64,000 bases of DNA from CBDATY01 sp965200445 (GTDB lineage Bacteria; Bacillota_I; Bacilli_A; Mycoplasmatales; Mycoplasmataceae): positions 248,001-312,000 of the forward strand of contig OZ241341.1 in the NCBI GenBank assembly GCA_965200445.1, read 5' to 3'. The translations under genes were made by a program, and so were the position numbers. Positions 51,268 through 62,675 of the stretch are shown in pieces; within the stretch, counting starts at the first letter, position 1; each line of letters begins with the position of its first letter. The notes beneath the pieces are model-generated. The model saw only the letters and a list, made by a program, of their open reading frames with translations, had not been told where the DNA came from and did no database searches.

Positions 51268-52890
51268 TTAATTAGATTCAGGGGTAAAGCACTGTTGCTG
51301 AACAGTTTGAAGTGATTTATAAACTTGGTATTTTTTATTGTGATATGCAGCATAAGGCGTAGCGGGCTTGTAAACCTTTTTAACTTGAGACATATTTTTC
51401 ATGCTTTCAAAAATACTGCTATAGCACTTTGAGGCATAAGCTCCTAGGATAGCCCCCCCTAGTAACACAGCGTCTTCGTTAGCAGTAAGGTAAACTGGCA
51501 TATTTGAGCAATTAGCATGCATTTGCAAGAAAAGTTCATTTTTGGCTAGGCCACCAGTAATAATAATTTCCTTTATGTTGTATCCGTTGTTGTTTAGAGA
51601 CTCAATAATTTGCCTTGTACCGTATCCGACTGATTGCAGAATAGCTAAATATATTTTAGCTAGGTTTGTAATTGATTTACCGCCATTGTAACCAAGGATC
51701 ATTCCAGCAATGTTAGGATCACTTAAAGGAGAGCGGTTTCCTAGTAAATCAGGGATCGCATGGATATTTAAACAACTGTCGTCCAGGATGTTTTCTTTGG
51801 CGATAATCTTGTTCAAATATAGTTGTACGTTAATTCCCATAGCATCAGCTGCTTTTTTTGCTTCGGGGTAGGCCGGATGGCATTGAATTAAGTAATCAAT
51901 GCCGGCCCCAGACGTGCTTTGGCCACCTTCTTGAAGATAAAACCCAGGTAGCATCGCATCATAATAAGGACCCCAAACGCCCTTTACTTCGTTTTCTTCA
52001 CGACTGGATGCCATGTGGCATGAAGAAGTTCCGGCAATAATAGCAATTTTGCTATTGATGGTTTGTTGGTCAATATTGTGAGCACCCAAAATACCTATTC
52101 CCCCACAATGGGCATCAATCAAAGACGTTAACACAAGACAATCAGGACTTAAGCCTAGTCGAGTAGCTAAGTCAGGTGCAACCTGACCTACCACATCTCC
52201 CACATTTTTCACTTCATTAAAAATAGTTTTATATCCATTAGTAACTATGTCTTCGAGACCAATTAATTTAAAGTAGTCATCATCAAACTTTCGTTCTTTA
52301 CTCAAGTAATTTCATTTGCAAGTTAATGAACAAATAGAACGGCTTAATTTACCACTTGCTTTAAGGGTTAGAAAGTCGGGTAGACCAATAAAATGTTTTA
52401 CCTTGTGGTACTGTTGGGGTAAATTTTGCTTAATTCATAAAATTTTTGGAATTTGCATTTCGGGCGAAACTTGTCCCCCCACATACTTTAGAACGCTATG
52501 CTTGGTGGCATTAATGCGACTAGCCTGTTTATTGGCGCGATGGTCCATTCATAGAATGATGTTTTGTTCTGGAGCTCCGTTTTCGTTAACACTGACTGGT
52601 TGGTAATCACCATCTAAGGCCACCAAAGAACAAGTAGCATCAAAATTAATCGTTTTGATTAAGTTAGGATTTAAGCTATGATGATTTTGGAATTGTTCAA
52701 TCACCAATTTCATAGTTTTAATGACGCTATTTCAAATGTCATGTGATGATTGTTCGTAATAATTATCTTTGTAATTTCAAATTTTTATTGCATGTTCAGC
52801 AAAGGCATAGTTCTTACCCTTTGCATCGTGAATAGCGCATCGGGCGCTACCTGTGCCGATATCAACTGACATAAAAAAAGTTTTATTCAT
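51268..52890 (-). CDS. FGGY carbohydrate kinase, D-ribulokinase type
   Basis: 540 residues. The actin-like ATPase start is FMSVDIGTGSARCAIHD. The specific pattern NFDATCSLVALD, EQNIILWMDHRA, RINATKHSVLKYVGGQVSPEM, SLTCKWNYL and VWGPYYDAMLPGFYLQEGGQS fits the D-ribulokinase (YDR109C-type FGGY pentulose kinase) group, not fuculokinase or xylulokinase. ITGGLAKNELFLQ is the ATP-site FGGY region. TGA codons join several frames. The start ATG at 52890 follows AGGAGA. It lies 17 bases downstream of two MFS genes and divergent from fucI, which makes ketopentoses. The predicted product is D-ribulose 5-phosphate. Confidence 0.85.
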
Positions 52891-52907
52891 AGTATTTTCT
52901 CCTGATT

Positions 52908-54332
52908 TTAGTTGCTTTGATTGTATTTTGCAGCGGTTTCCACACTGTCCTTTGCACTGCTCTCAGCCTCCAATTTTTGGCGGCTGTGACGAACATAGCC
53001 CATCGTGATCAAGATAGTGCTAAACAGCAACACTACTACACAAGTGATGAAAATTATTGGCGCGAAAAAACTAACTGAAGTTGTACCAGAGGTATTGGAA
53101 GCGTTAATTCATAATAATCCGATGAATAACTGTGCAAAAAATTCACCGATCGTTTGTCCAATGCTTATTCATCTGCCAATAAAAGTAGCCCGCTTAGCAT
53201 CCAAGCTGACACTATAACTATAAATCGTTGGGTATAGGTTTCCAATCCCAAACCCGAAGGCCACAGCTTCTAAATATATTCCATACACCTTATTTAAAGC
53301 GCCAGCAAAAATACCAATTAAGCCAAGGAAAATTACAACCGTGGAAAGAGCAATAAAAACAGGGTATTTAACTCTGTGGAGTAAAAACAAGCCACTAAAT
53401 AATCGTCATAGTCCTATAATGCAGACATAAAGGCCAAAAGCTCTGATGACGTTAATACTTAGCTGTTTTGGACTAATTGCCGCAGTGCTCTTGTTTGCAA
53501 AGTTAGTAAAACTAAAGTTAATCGATGTCTCAATAGTTGTGTAGGCAATCATGATAAAGATAAACAATAACAAGGGTTTTCAAATCATTTTTTTAGTAGT
53601 TTGAGCGGTTTTTTGACTCACAGAAGGATCCTGCTCGAGAATAGTGCTAGAGGTTAATTGGGCAGAGTGTTTAAAGTTAATCATAAAGGTGCAAGCAGCA
53701 CCAATAAAACTAATAATTGCTGCAATAATATAGAAGTAGCGTCCGTTATCAAAAGTAACACTAGATCCTGTGGTGATGTTGACAATAAAGCCAGAAAAAG
53801 CTAAAGGAATTATTCCAGCCCCAATCCCATAAGTGGCATTAACATAGGATAGCATGCGGTTGCGGTCGTCATCATTATTGTACTGAGCACTGACGTACAT
53901 CACAACAAGGGGCGAGACTGGCCCTACGCCAATTCCGAACAGAAAAGTCAAGATGCAATAAACTGGGATGATTTGTGAGGCACCATTTAAACCGAATTTA
54001 TCTAAAAAAGCAATAACAAGTGATGCTAAACCAGCTAACCCAAAACTGGCCATGTAAATATAGCGAATGTTTAGTTTGGAAACCAACTTGCCCATAAGGC
54101 TAGTTCCGATGATAAACCCTAATATTTGTGGCAATAAAAGTAGTGATATATAATTTCGGGCAGAAACATTTTTTGGCCATATTAAACGCTGCACAAAAAC
54201 TTGTGTATAGCCAATCATTAAGAATAGTAGACCGAAAATAAACATGGCAAGAAACGTTAAAGTCAGATTTAATTTAGGGTTGGAATGAGAAGAACGTTTT
54301 TTTAAGCCTGATTTATTTAAAAATAATTTCAT
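52908..54332 (-). CDS. MFS transporter, copy 1 of a tandem pair
   Basis: 474 residues with about twelve hydrophobic segments. FGLLFLMIGYTQVFVQRLIW is at the N-terminus and LMGKLVSKLNIRYIYM is the GxxxD-K/R-G-like loop 2-3 region. TGA-Trp codons join the frame (near 53579 and 53391). It is a close paralogue of the gene just upstream (54385-55773), with long near-identical DNA stretches. It precedes the D-ribulokinase-type kinase by 17 bases, so it probably imports that kinase's pentose or 6-deoxyhexose. Substrate is inferred from context only. Confidence 0.86.
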
Positions 54333-54384
54333 ATAATCTCGTCAAGTAATTGTTAGAATTAAAAATTTGTATTATAAAAGTGTT

Positions 54385-55773
54385 TTACGTTTTGATGTCA
54401 CCTTCTGCTTTTAATTTAGCACGACTATGGCGAACATAACCCATCGTAATTAAAGTGGTGCTAAGCAGTAATACCACCGCACAAGTGATAAAGATGATTG
54501 GTGCTAGAAAGTTGACTGAAGTTGTGCTAGGAGCACTGGAAGCGTTAATTCATAGTAGCCCAATAAATAACTGACCTAGAAATAACCCAGACATTTGCGC
54601 AATACTAATCCATTTTCCTAAAAAGGTAGCTCGCTTGGGGTCTAGACTCACACCATAGCTATAAATCGTTGGGTATAGGTTTCCAATCCCAAACCCGAAG
54701 GCTACAGCTTCTAAATATATTCCATACACTTTATTCAAAGCGCCAGCAAAAATACCAACTAAGCCAATAATAATAACGATGGCTGATAGTGCAACAAAAA
54801 TTGGATATTTAATTTTATTCAACAAGAACAGCCCACTAAACGCACGCCACAGACCTTGAATGCAAATGTAAAGTCCGAAGGCTCTGATGACGTTAATATT
54901 TAGCTGCTTTTGACTAATTGCCGCAGTACTTTTATTAGCAAAATTGGTAAAACTAAAGTTAATCGAAGTTTCAATAATCATATAAGTAATCATTAGAAAA
55001 AGGAACAATAACAAAGGTTTTCAAATTATGTTTTTAGCTAATTGATTGCTTTTATAGCTTGCGGAGGGTTTTTCTTCCAAAATAGTACTAGAAGTTAATT
55101 GAGCAGAGTGCCTAAAATTAATCATAGAGGTGCATGCAACGCCAATAAAGCTTATGGCTGCTGCAATAATATAGAAGTAGCGCCCGTTATCAAAAGTAAC
55201 ACTAGATCCTGTGGTGATGTTAACAATAAAACTGGAAAAAGCTAAAGGAATTATTCCGGCGCCGATACCGTAAGCAGCATTAACACAGGATAGCATGCGA
55301 TTGCGGATATTATCACTGTTGTATTTAGCGCCAATATACATAACGACGAGTGGTGATACTGGCCCTATTCCTATTCCGAATAAAAAGGTTAATACACAAT
55401 AAACCGGGATTAATTGCGATGCTCCATTTAACCCGAATTTATCCAAAAAAGCGATAATAAGCGATGCTAAGCCCGCCAGTCCGAAACCAGCCATATAAAT
55501 ATAGCGAATGTTCATTTTAGAAACAAGTTTTCCCATAAGAATGGTGCCGAGAATAAACCCAAACATCTGCGGCAGCAAAAGAATAGATATGTATTTTCGG
55601 TCTGAAATATTCTTTGGTCATATTAAATGTTGCACAAAAACTTGTGTATAGCCAATCATTAAGAATAGTAAACCGAAAATAAACATAGCAAGAAAGGTTA
55701 GGATCACGTTGAATTTGGGGTTTGAATTAGAAAGATTCTTTTTTAAACCTGACCCTTTTAGAGATAATTTCAT
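54385..55773 (-). CDS. MFS transporter, copy 2 of a tandem pair
   Basis: 462 residues, about twelve membrane helices, aligned end to end with the next gene (for example GIGIGPVSPLVVMYIGAKY versus GIGVGPVSPLVVMYVSAQY). Trp TGA codons at 55015-55020 and near 55616 join three frames. The start ATG at 55773 follows GAGGT. It is first in the leftward transporter-kinase unit, with the divergent fucI promoter region upstream. The C-terminal tail differs between copies, so the pair may have diverged in specificity or regulation. Confidence 0.86.
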
Positions 55774-56071
55774 GTAACCTCATTAAAATTACTAGAATTC
55801 AAAATTTATGTATTTATTACTTACCTATTATATCTTATATATCTATATGAATTATTAACTACGGTGCATTTTTATATTTATTTAAATATTTCTATAGGTT
55901 TTTAAAACTTTAGCGTTCTTTATTCCATCTAAACCCTCAGGTACATTTGCTTAAAAATGTGTGAAATGACCATTTATTTTTACTAGCAATAACATAAAAA
56001 CAACTAAACCAGAATGTATGTTATAGGTTTATAATAGTGATGTATCAAACTAAAATCATATGGAGAATTAT
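55774..56071. promoter_or_regulatory. Divergent promoter region of the sugar locus
   Basis: A 298-base A/T-rich gap between the leftward transporter and rightward fucI. A minus-strand TATAAT (plus ATTATA at 55827-55832) is placed for the transporter unit, and a plus-strand TATAAT at 56030-56035 stands 36 bases before the fucI start. Neither has a clear -35. No regulator gene is encoded in the locus, and no obvious operator dyad was seen. Confidence 0.4.
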
Positions 56072-57859
56072 ATGAAAAGAAAAAGATTAATAGGGAACTT
56101 ACCAAAAATAGGAATTCGCCCTATTATTGATGGCCGCATGGGAGGCGTGCGAGAATCATTGGAAGTCCAAACAATGGAAATTGCCAAAAATTTAGTCAAA
56201 TACATTGAAACTAATTTTAGGCACCCAAGTGGGGAACCAGTAGAATGTATCATTGCGGAATCAACAATTGGAGGAGTGGCTGAATCAGCTGCTTGCCAAG
56301 CTTTGTTTGAAAAAAACGATGTAGGAGCATCCATTTCTGTTACTCCTTGCTGATGCTATGGAACAGAAACTATGGATTTAACCCCGCAAATTCCTAAAGC
56401 TATTTATGGAGTTAACGGGACAGAAAGGCCAGGAGCCGTTTATTTAGCAGCGGCAGGTGCTTCTCATGATCAAATTGGAGACCCTGTTTTTGCCATTTAT
56501 GGATCTGAAGTACAAGACCAAGATAACACCATGATCCCCGAAGATGTTAAAGTAAAAATTGCTAAGTTCGTGAAAGCAGCCATTGGGGTAGCAACAATTA
56601 AAAATAAATCATATTTATCAATTGGATCTGTTTCAATGGGAATTGGTGGATCTGTGGTAAACCCAGATTTTTTCCATGATTATTTAGGGATGCGTAACGA
56701 ATATGTTGACATGTCTGAAATTAAGCGTCGTTTGGAACAAAAAATTTATGACCAAGCAGAATATGAAAAAGCTTTAGCTTGAACAAAAGAAAATTGTGTT
56801 GAAGGCAAAGAATACAATGTCAAGCCCCAAGATGATGCCACAAAAGCAGAATGCTGAAAAATTACGGTTAAAATGACTTTAATTATCCGCGATCTGTTAA
56901 TTGGCAACAAAAATCTAAAGGGAAAATATTTTGAAGAAAGTCTAGGTCACAACGCTATTCTAGGAGGATACCAAGGGCAAAGGCAATGAACAGATTTTAT
57001 GCCTAATGCTGACTTCCCAGAAGCTATTCTTAATACTTCATTTGACTGGAACGGAATACGTCCACCATTTATTTTTGCTACTGAAAACGATTCATTGAAC
57101 GGGGTAGCTATGTTGTTGAACAACATGGTTTCGCAACGAGCTCAAATTTTTTCTGATGTTAGAACCTACTGATCTCCAGAAGCCGTGAAACGTGCTACTG
57201 GCAAGTCATTACCAGCTGCTGCTTCTAATGGAGTAATCCATTTGATTAACTCTGGATCAACCACTTTGGATGGAACTGGAGCTATGAAAGACAGCAAGGG
57301 TAAACCTGTTATGAAGCAATTCTGAGACATTAACGATGCTGATGTAAAAGCCTGCTTAAAAGAAACTGACTGACCACCAGCTATTTTAGAATACTTCAGA
57401 GGTGGCGGTTATTCTTCCCACTTTAAAACAGCAGGAGGGATGCCTGTAACAATGAGCCGTATTGGGATTATTAAAGGACTAGGACCGGTGCTACAAATTG
57501 CAGAAGGGCACACTGTGGAACTAGAACCAGCAATTAACGATGTGTTAGAAGAAAGAACTAATCCAACTTGGCCAACCACTTGGTTTGTGCCACGTCTGAC
57601 TGACTGCGGTGCATTCAAGTCTGTTTACGATGTTATGAATAATTGGAGTGCTAACCACGGTGCTATCTCTTATGGGCACATTGGGGCTGACTTAATTACC
57701 TTGGCAGCTATGCTAAGAATTCCTGTCTCAATGCACAACGTGCCTTGCAAGGATATTTTCCGTCCTAAAGCCTGAGCTCACCACGGAACAAGAAACCTAG
57801 AAGGGGCTGACTTCCGTGCTTGCAAAACTTATGGACCGCTTTACAAAGGGAATGCATAA
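56072..57859 (+). CDS. fucI: L-fucose (D-arabinose) isomerase
   Basis: 595 residues, aligned nearly end to end with E. coli FucI. PKIGIRPIIDGRMGGVRESL, SVTPCWCYGTETMDL, GTERPGAVYLAAAG, VSMGIGGSVVNPDFF, LGGYQGQRQWTDFMPN, FATENDSLNGVAML, EYFRGGGYSSHFKT and NPTWPTTWFVPRL are all preserved, including the Mn-ligand Glu and Asp regions. Many TGA codons are Trp. FucI converts L-fucose to L-fuculose and also D-arabinose to D-ribulose. The ATG at 56072 follows GGAGAA. Followed by fucU and divergent from a D-ribulokinase-type kinase, which favours D-arabinose use (inference). Confidence 0.97.
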
Positions 57860-57881
57860 CAGCTAAGCAGAGTTTATTGAT

Positions 57882-58298
57882 ATGTTAAAAAATATTTCTC
57901 CGCTGCTGAATCCAGCACTGCTAAAATATTTATCTGAAATGGGGCATGGGGACACATTGGTAATTGCTGATGGAAACTTCCCCGGGCAAAGTTTAGCTCG
58001 CAACATTATCCGACTAGATGGTAATAATTGTCCAGAAGTGCTGGAGGCCATTTTATCAGTGTTTCCGATCGATACATTTACCCAGGAACCAGTTCAGTTA
58101 ATGCGCTGTCCAGATGATCGTCCGCCTATTTGGGCTGAGTATAAAAAATTGTTGACCAAATATGAAAAGCGTACGGTGGGATGTGCCGAAATAGACCGTT
58201 TTGCTTTTTATGAAGCCGCTAAAAAAGCCTATTTAGTAGTAACAACCCAAGAAAAAGCGCTTTATGCTAATATTTTGCTAACCAAAGGGGTTATATAA
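57882..58298 (+). CDS. fucU: L-fucose mutarotase, RbsD/FucU family
   Basis: 138 residues, the family length. MLKNISPLLNPALLKYLSEM is the FucU N-terminus, followed by GHGDTLVIADGNFPGQSLA (His and Asp of the active site) and IDRFAFYEAAKKAYLVVTTQE, ending YANILLTKGVI. It interconverts alpha and beta anomers, supplying the form used by FucI. It lies 22 bases after fucI and is followed by a terminator, so fucIU is a two-gene unit. Confidence 0.95.
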   Translation: MLKNISPLLNPALLKYLSEMGHGDTLVIADGNFPGQSLARNIIRLDGNNCPEVLEAILSVFPIDTFTQEPVQLMRCPDDRPPIWAEYKKLLTKYEKRTVGCAEIDRFAFYEAAKKAYLVVTTQEKALYANILLTKGVI

Positions 58299-58348
58299 GT
58301 AAAATTATTGGCAGAATCTAAGCTATTTTGTGGGTAATCCTAGCAATT

Positions 58349-58407
58349 CGCACTAAAAAGTGCGGTGCAATGGATAAAAAATAAGTCTTTTCAAGACTTA
58401 TTTTTTA
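58349..58407 (+). terminator. Terminator of fucIU
   Basis: Two hairpins in a row. CGCACT-AAAA-AGTGCG spans 58349-58364. Then a perfect 15-base stem runs from 58375-58389 to 58393-58407 with a TTC loop and a T-run at its 3' end. The second is a strong intrinsic terminator; the first may assist or have another role. Confidence 0.8.
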
Positions 58408-58581
58408 TTACAGAACAGCTTAATGCTAAAAAAAGCAGAATTCAATGCCAAGAACCATAATGTTAGTAAGTACCTCTTTATTGATATAAGGTAGTGCTTT
58501 AGTGTTTATAAGCCACTTGTGGTAGAATCAAAAAGTACTTATCACTAGCACTAGTTAGGTGAAATAGAAGTTTTTAATTTC

Positions 58582-59178
58582 ATGTTTAAGCTAATTGTAG
58601 GAATTGGCAATTATGGCCAACAATATCAAAACACTCGTCATAATGCTGGGTTTCTTATTGTTGATGCTTTTGCCAAACGCTTAAACCAAACATTTAGCAA
58701 ATATCGTTTTGAATCAAAATTCTTCTCGTTTATAAGTGGGATAACAAAATTTATTGTTATCAAACCCCAAACTCTGGTTAACCTTAGCGGGATTAGTGTG
58801 GCGGCCTGAAAACAGTTTTATAATATTAAAACTGAGCACATCATTGTTATTCATGATGAACTTGATATACCCCTGGGACAATTTAAAATCAAACTAGGGG
58901 GATCAGCAAGTGGTCATAACGGGATAGCATCTATTATCAGAGACATTGGTAGTCGTAATTTTTATCACATTAAAATTGGAATAGGGCATCCTACAAAACC
59001 GCAATTAGGGGGAAAAAATTACGTGTTGGGCCACTTTTCACCTTCAGAACAAAAAGTTTTGGAAAAAGTTATTGGACAAGTTTGCGAGGCTCTAAACTAT
59101 GCTTTTGTAGAAAATAATTCACTTTCCAAAACCATGTCAGTATTTAATGACCGCACCAAAAGGACACCAAATGATTAA
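58582..59178 (+). CDS. pth: Peptidyl-tRNA hydrolase
   Basis: Recycles peptidyl-tRNA; 198 residues. LIVGIGNYGQQYQNTRHNAGFLIVD contains the catalytic His region, then KPQTLVNLSGISV, the motif HDELDIPLGQFKIKLGGSASGHNGI and the C-terminal core. The TGA at about 58807 is Trp (AAWKQFYN). The stop overlaps the purA start by 8 bases. A prs-pth neighbourhood is conserved in Firmicutes, but here the sugar locus is inserted between them. Confidence 0.96.
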
Positions 59179-60469
59179 AACTTTAGCTATCGCTGGTATG
59201 CAATGGGGCGATGAAGGTAAAGGTAAATTAGTTCACTATTTATCTGAATTTGCAGATGTTGTGGTACGCTGAGCAGGGGGTAACAACGCGGGCCATTCAA
59301 TTGAATTTGGTAATAAGCGCTTTAGTCTAAGAAGTATCCCTTCTGGCATTTTTTACCCGCAATGCCTAAATGTGATTGGTGCTGGTTGTGTCGTTAATCT
59401 AGAGCAACTAGTTAGTGAAATTGATTATCTACAAAGTAAGGGATTTAGCACAAAAAATTTAAAAATAGCGGGAAGAGCGCATTTGATTTTACCGCATCAC
59501 ATTCAGTTAGATATCGCCCTAGAAAAATCGTTGGGCAGTCAGGCTGTGGGGACAACTAAAAACGGGATAGGGCCCTGTTATGCTGAGAAAGTCCAACGAA
59601 CGGGATTAAGAGTTGCTGACTTACTCACTCCAACTTTTTTTAGAAACAGATTAAAAGCTAGCATGCAAAAAGCGAACCAAAAGCTGGTTAATGTTTATGG
59701 TTTAGCACCACTTGATTTTGAAGCAACCTTAAAGCAGTGAATGGAGCTAACCGCAGTTATAAAAGATTACATTGTGGATGCAAGCTTGCTAGTCAATGAA
59801 GCGATTGACCAAGGCAAAAAAGTTCTTTTTGAGGGGGCGCAAGGAGCAATGCTTGACTTGGATTTTGGCACGTACCCTTTTGTTACGTCTTCACACCCAG
59901 TAGCAAGTGCTATTCCAGCTAACATTGGCTTTGGCGCCTACAAGCTACAACAAGTTCTAGGCGTGATCAAAGCTTATACCTCAAGAGTTGGTAATGGGGT
60001 ATTACCAACTGAAATCTTAGGTGCTACAGCAGATAAAATTATTGAAGTAGGTCATGAATACGGCACTGTCACAAAAAGGCGGCGCAGAGTAGGGTGACTC
60101 GACATAGTTGCTTTAAAAAATGCTTGTCGTATTAACGGAGTGCAAACAATTGCTGTGATGCTTTTAGATGTTTTAACAGGCATTTCTCGCATTAAAATTT
60201 GTGTTGGCTATCGAAAGAATAATGATTTATTACAACACCCTCCACTAACCTTGGCCGAATACCAAAAATGCACCCCAGAATATATTACTTTACCGGGTTG
60301 AACTGAGGATATAACCAAAGTCACCACATTTGAAGATTTGCCGATGAATGCTCGTAAATATTTATTAAAAATTGCAGAACTTTTGGGTGTGCAGATTGGA
60401 ATGGTTTCGGTTGGTCCGGAACGGTCACAATCAATTCTAATTAAGCAGGATTTTTGGGGAGAACAGTAG
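59171..60469 (+). CDS. purA: Adenylosuccinate synthetase
   Basis: First step from IMP to AMP, GTP-dependent; 432 residues. QWGDEGKGKLVHYL is the P-loop and aspartate region, GGNNAGHSI and the later GTTKNGIGPCYAEK and LFEGAQGAMLDLDFGTYPFVTSS are intact. The TGA codons at 59270-59272, 59738-59740, 60095-60097 and near 60299 are Trp. Overlaps pth upstream and precedes purB by one base. Confidence 0.97.
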
Positions 60470-60470
60470 C

Positions 60471-61769
60471 ATGATTAATCGTTATAGAGTAGCAGAAATT
60501 GAAAATTTCTGAAATCGAAAACACCGCTTTGCTTTGTCATGGCAAGTTGAAAGAGATGTATGTGAAGCACTATACAACACTGGTGTTATGCCCAAACATG
60601 ATTGGGAAAGAATTAGAAATTTTGATATGAAAATTGACTTAGCAGCCATTGATGCTTTGGAAGATCAATATCATCATGAAACTGTAGCCTTAACAAGATT
60701 TTTCGGGCAGCAGATTGATCATCCAGCCGCTCGGTGAATTCATTATGGATTAACTTCCAGTGATATTCTGGACACTGTGCAAAATTGCATTATTAAAAAA
60801 TCCAACCAATTAGTGGTGCAAGCTGTCACGGAATTAGCAGAGTTATTAAAAAAGCAAGCCTTGCTTTACAAGCACCAGTTGATTATGGGTCGTACTCACG
60901 GTATGCATGCTGAGCCTACTTCACTAGGACTTAAATTTTTGCTTTGATTTAAAGAAGTCGACCGCTGGGAGCAACTTTTTCAAGTAGTAAAAAATAACGT
61001 TGAAGTAGCTAAAATTTCAGGATCGCTTGGCAATTATGCTCATGTTAATCCAGAAATTGAGAGACATGTAGCAAAAAAATTAAATTTAGCATTAGATGGG
61101 TGCAGCACCCAAGTAACGCAGAGAGACCGTCACGCCAGTTTATTAAGTGCATTTGCAGCACTTGCCAGCACACTAGAAAAAATGGCAATAGAATTCCGCC
61201 ACTGGCAAATGTCAGGGGTTAAGGAAATTTCAGAAGGTCAAATGAGAAATCAAAAAGGGTCAAGTTCAATGCCTCATAAAAAAAATCCCATTAGTGCTGA
61301 AAACATTTGCGGGTTAGCTAGGTTAATTAGAAGCTTCCCGGATGTTGCCTACCAAAATAATTTGCTGTGGCAGGAAAGGGATATGTCCCATAGTTCTAAC
61401 GAACGCATTATTTTTCCGCAGGTTTATCATCTGGTTATTTATATTCTACGCAGAATGATTAATTTAATAAAAAATATGGTAGTAGATGCAAAAGCTATCA
61501 TGCGCAATATCGCTTCTAACCACCAAATATTTTATGGACAGTTGATCATGACTTACATTTTGGGCCATCATGCTGTGCCTAGAGCTAAAATATATGATTT
61601 GGTGCAAAAAGTGAACCTTAAAGCCCTTGCAGAAAATAAGGACTTGTTACCACTTGTGAAAGCTAGCAAACTCATGGAATATATTACTGAGCAGGAGCTG
61701 GACCAACTGTGCCAATTAAACTATTTTGTGCGTAATGTAGATAAAATTTACAAATGAAATAAATTGTAA
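60471..61769 (+). CDS. purB: Adenylosuccinate lyase
   Basis: Second step to AMP, splitting adenylosuccinate; 432 residues. The fumarase-superfamily signature GSSSMPHKKNP is present, with catalytic His in GRTHGMHAEPT and the HYGLTSSDILDT segment. Trp TGA codons (ENFWNRKH, RWIHYG, LLWFKEV, KWNKL) join the frame to a TAA at 61767-61769. It directly follows purA, showing a salvage route from hypoxanthine/IMP to AMP with the purine permease. Confidence 0.96.
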
Positions 61770-61774
61770 AACTA

Positions 61775-62629
61775 ATGGTTAATGCAAAGTTATTACCAGC
61801 GCTTTATTTAGTTCCTACCCCAATTGGTAATTTGTCTGATTTTAGTGAGCGCAGCAAAACTGTTTTAGCAAGTGTTAATAGAATTTTTTGCGAAGATACC
61901 CGTGTTGCTGGCAAAATGCTTAAAATGATTGGCATAACAAATGCCAAACTAGAAAGTTGTAACAGTTTTAATGAAGCAATAAAAGCCAGACATGTTGTTA
62001 CCCACTTACAAAATAACGAATCAATAGCTCTGATATCTGATGCAGGGCAACCGCTGGTTTCTGATCCGGGATATACGGTGGTAAATGCTGTACTCAAAGC
62101 TAACCTTAGAGTTGTTCCACTAACCGGCCCATCAGCGGTTATAACGGCTTTAATTGCCTCTGGGTTCAACGCTGTTAATTTTTGATTTAAGGGTTTTATT
62201 GGGCGCGGCACTAACAAAAGATCTAAAGACATTGCTCAGATGAGTGGTTTCGCCCATCCGATTATTATATTTGAAAGCCCCTTACGGGTTAAAAAACTTT
62301 TAACAGAAATAAATCTCCAAGATGATAATACGGAAGTATGCGTTGCTAAAGAGCTTACCAAAAAATACGAAACATTTTGGCGAGGGAAGGTAAAGGATTT
62401 AGTAGGGCAATTTGAATCAATAGAACCTAAAGGAGAGTTTGTTGTAGTTATCAAGCATACTCTTGGTTGAAAAAAAGTTTCTGAAGCAAGGCTTTTTCAA
62501 GAAATCGATTTCTGAAGAAAAAAAAATACTCCGTTAAAAAAAGCAGTTTTAATAACAGCTCGTATATATAATGTTAATAGTAATGAGTTGTATCAAAAAT
62601 ACCTTGCTGCCAATATCAAAATAACTTAA
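61775..62629 (+). CDS. rsmI: 16S rRNA 2'-O-ribose C1402 methyltransferase
   Basis: Methylates C1402 in the ribosomal decoding centre; 284 residues. Tetrapyrrole-methylase fold with LYLVPTPIGNLSDFSERS, FCEDTRVAGKML, LISDAGQPLVSDPGY and the VPLTGPSAVITALIASG motifs. TGA codons at about 62183-62185 (VNFWFKGF) and 62468-62470 are Trp. It starts 5 bases after purB and ends 46 bases before metG. Confidence 0.95.
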
Positions 62630-62675
62630 TTATGCGCAGCATTTAAATAATTCGATCTAACCTAATATCTACACG

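Noticed and set aside
51268..52890. Naming the FGGY kinase L-fuculokinase because it is beside fucI
   Set aside because: The DATCSLV, MDHRA, SVSPEM-like and VWGPYYDAMLPG patterns point to the D-ribulokinase group, so fuculokinase is left only as an alternative.
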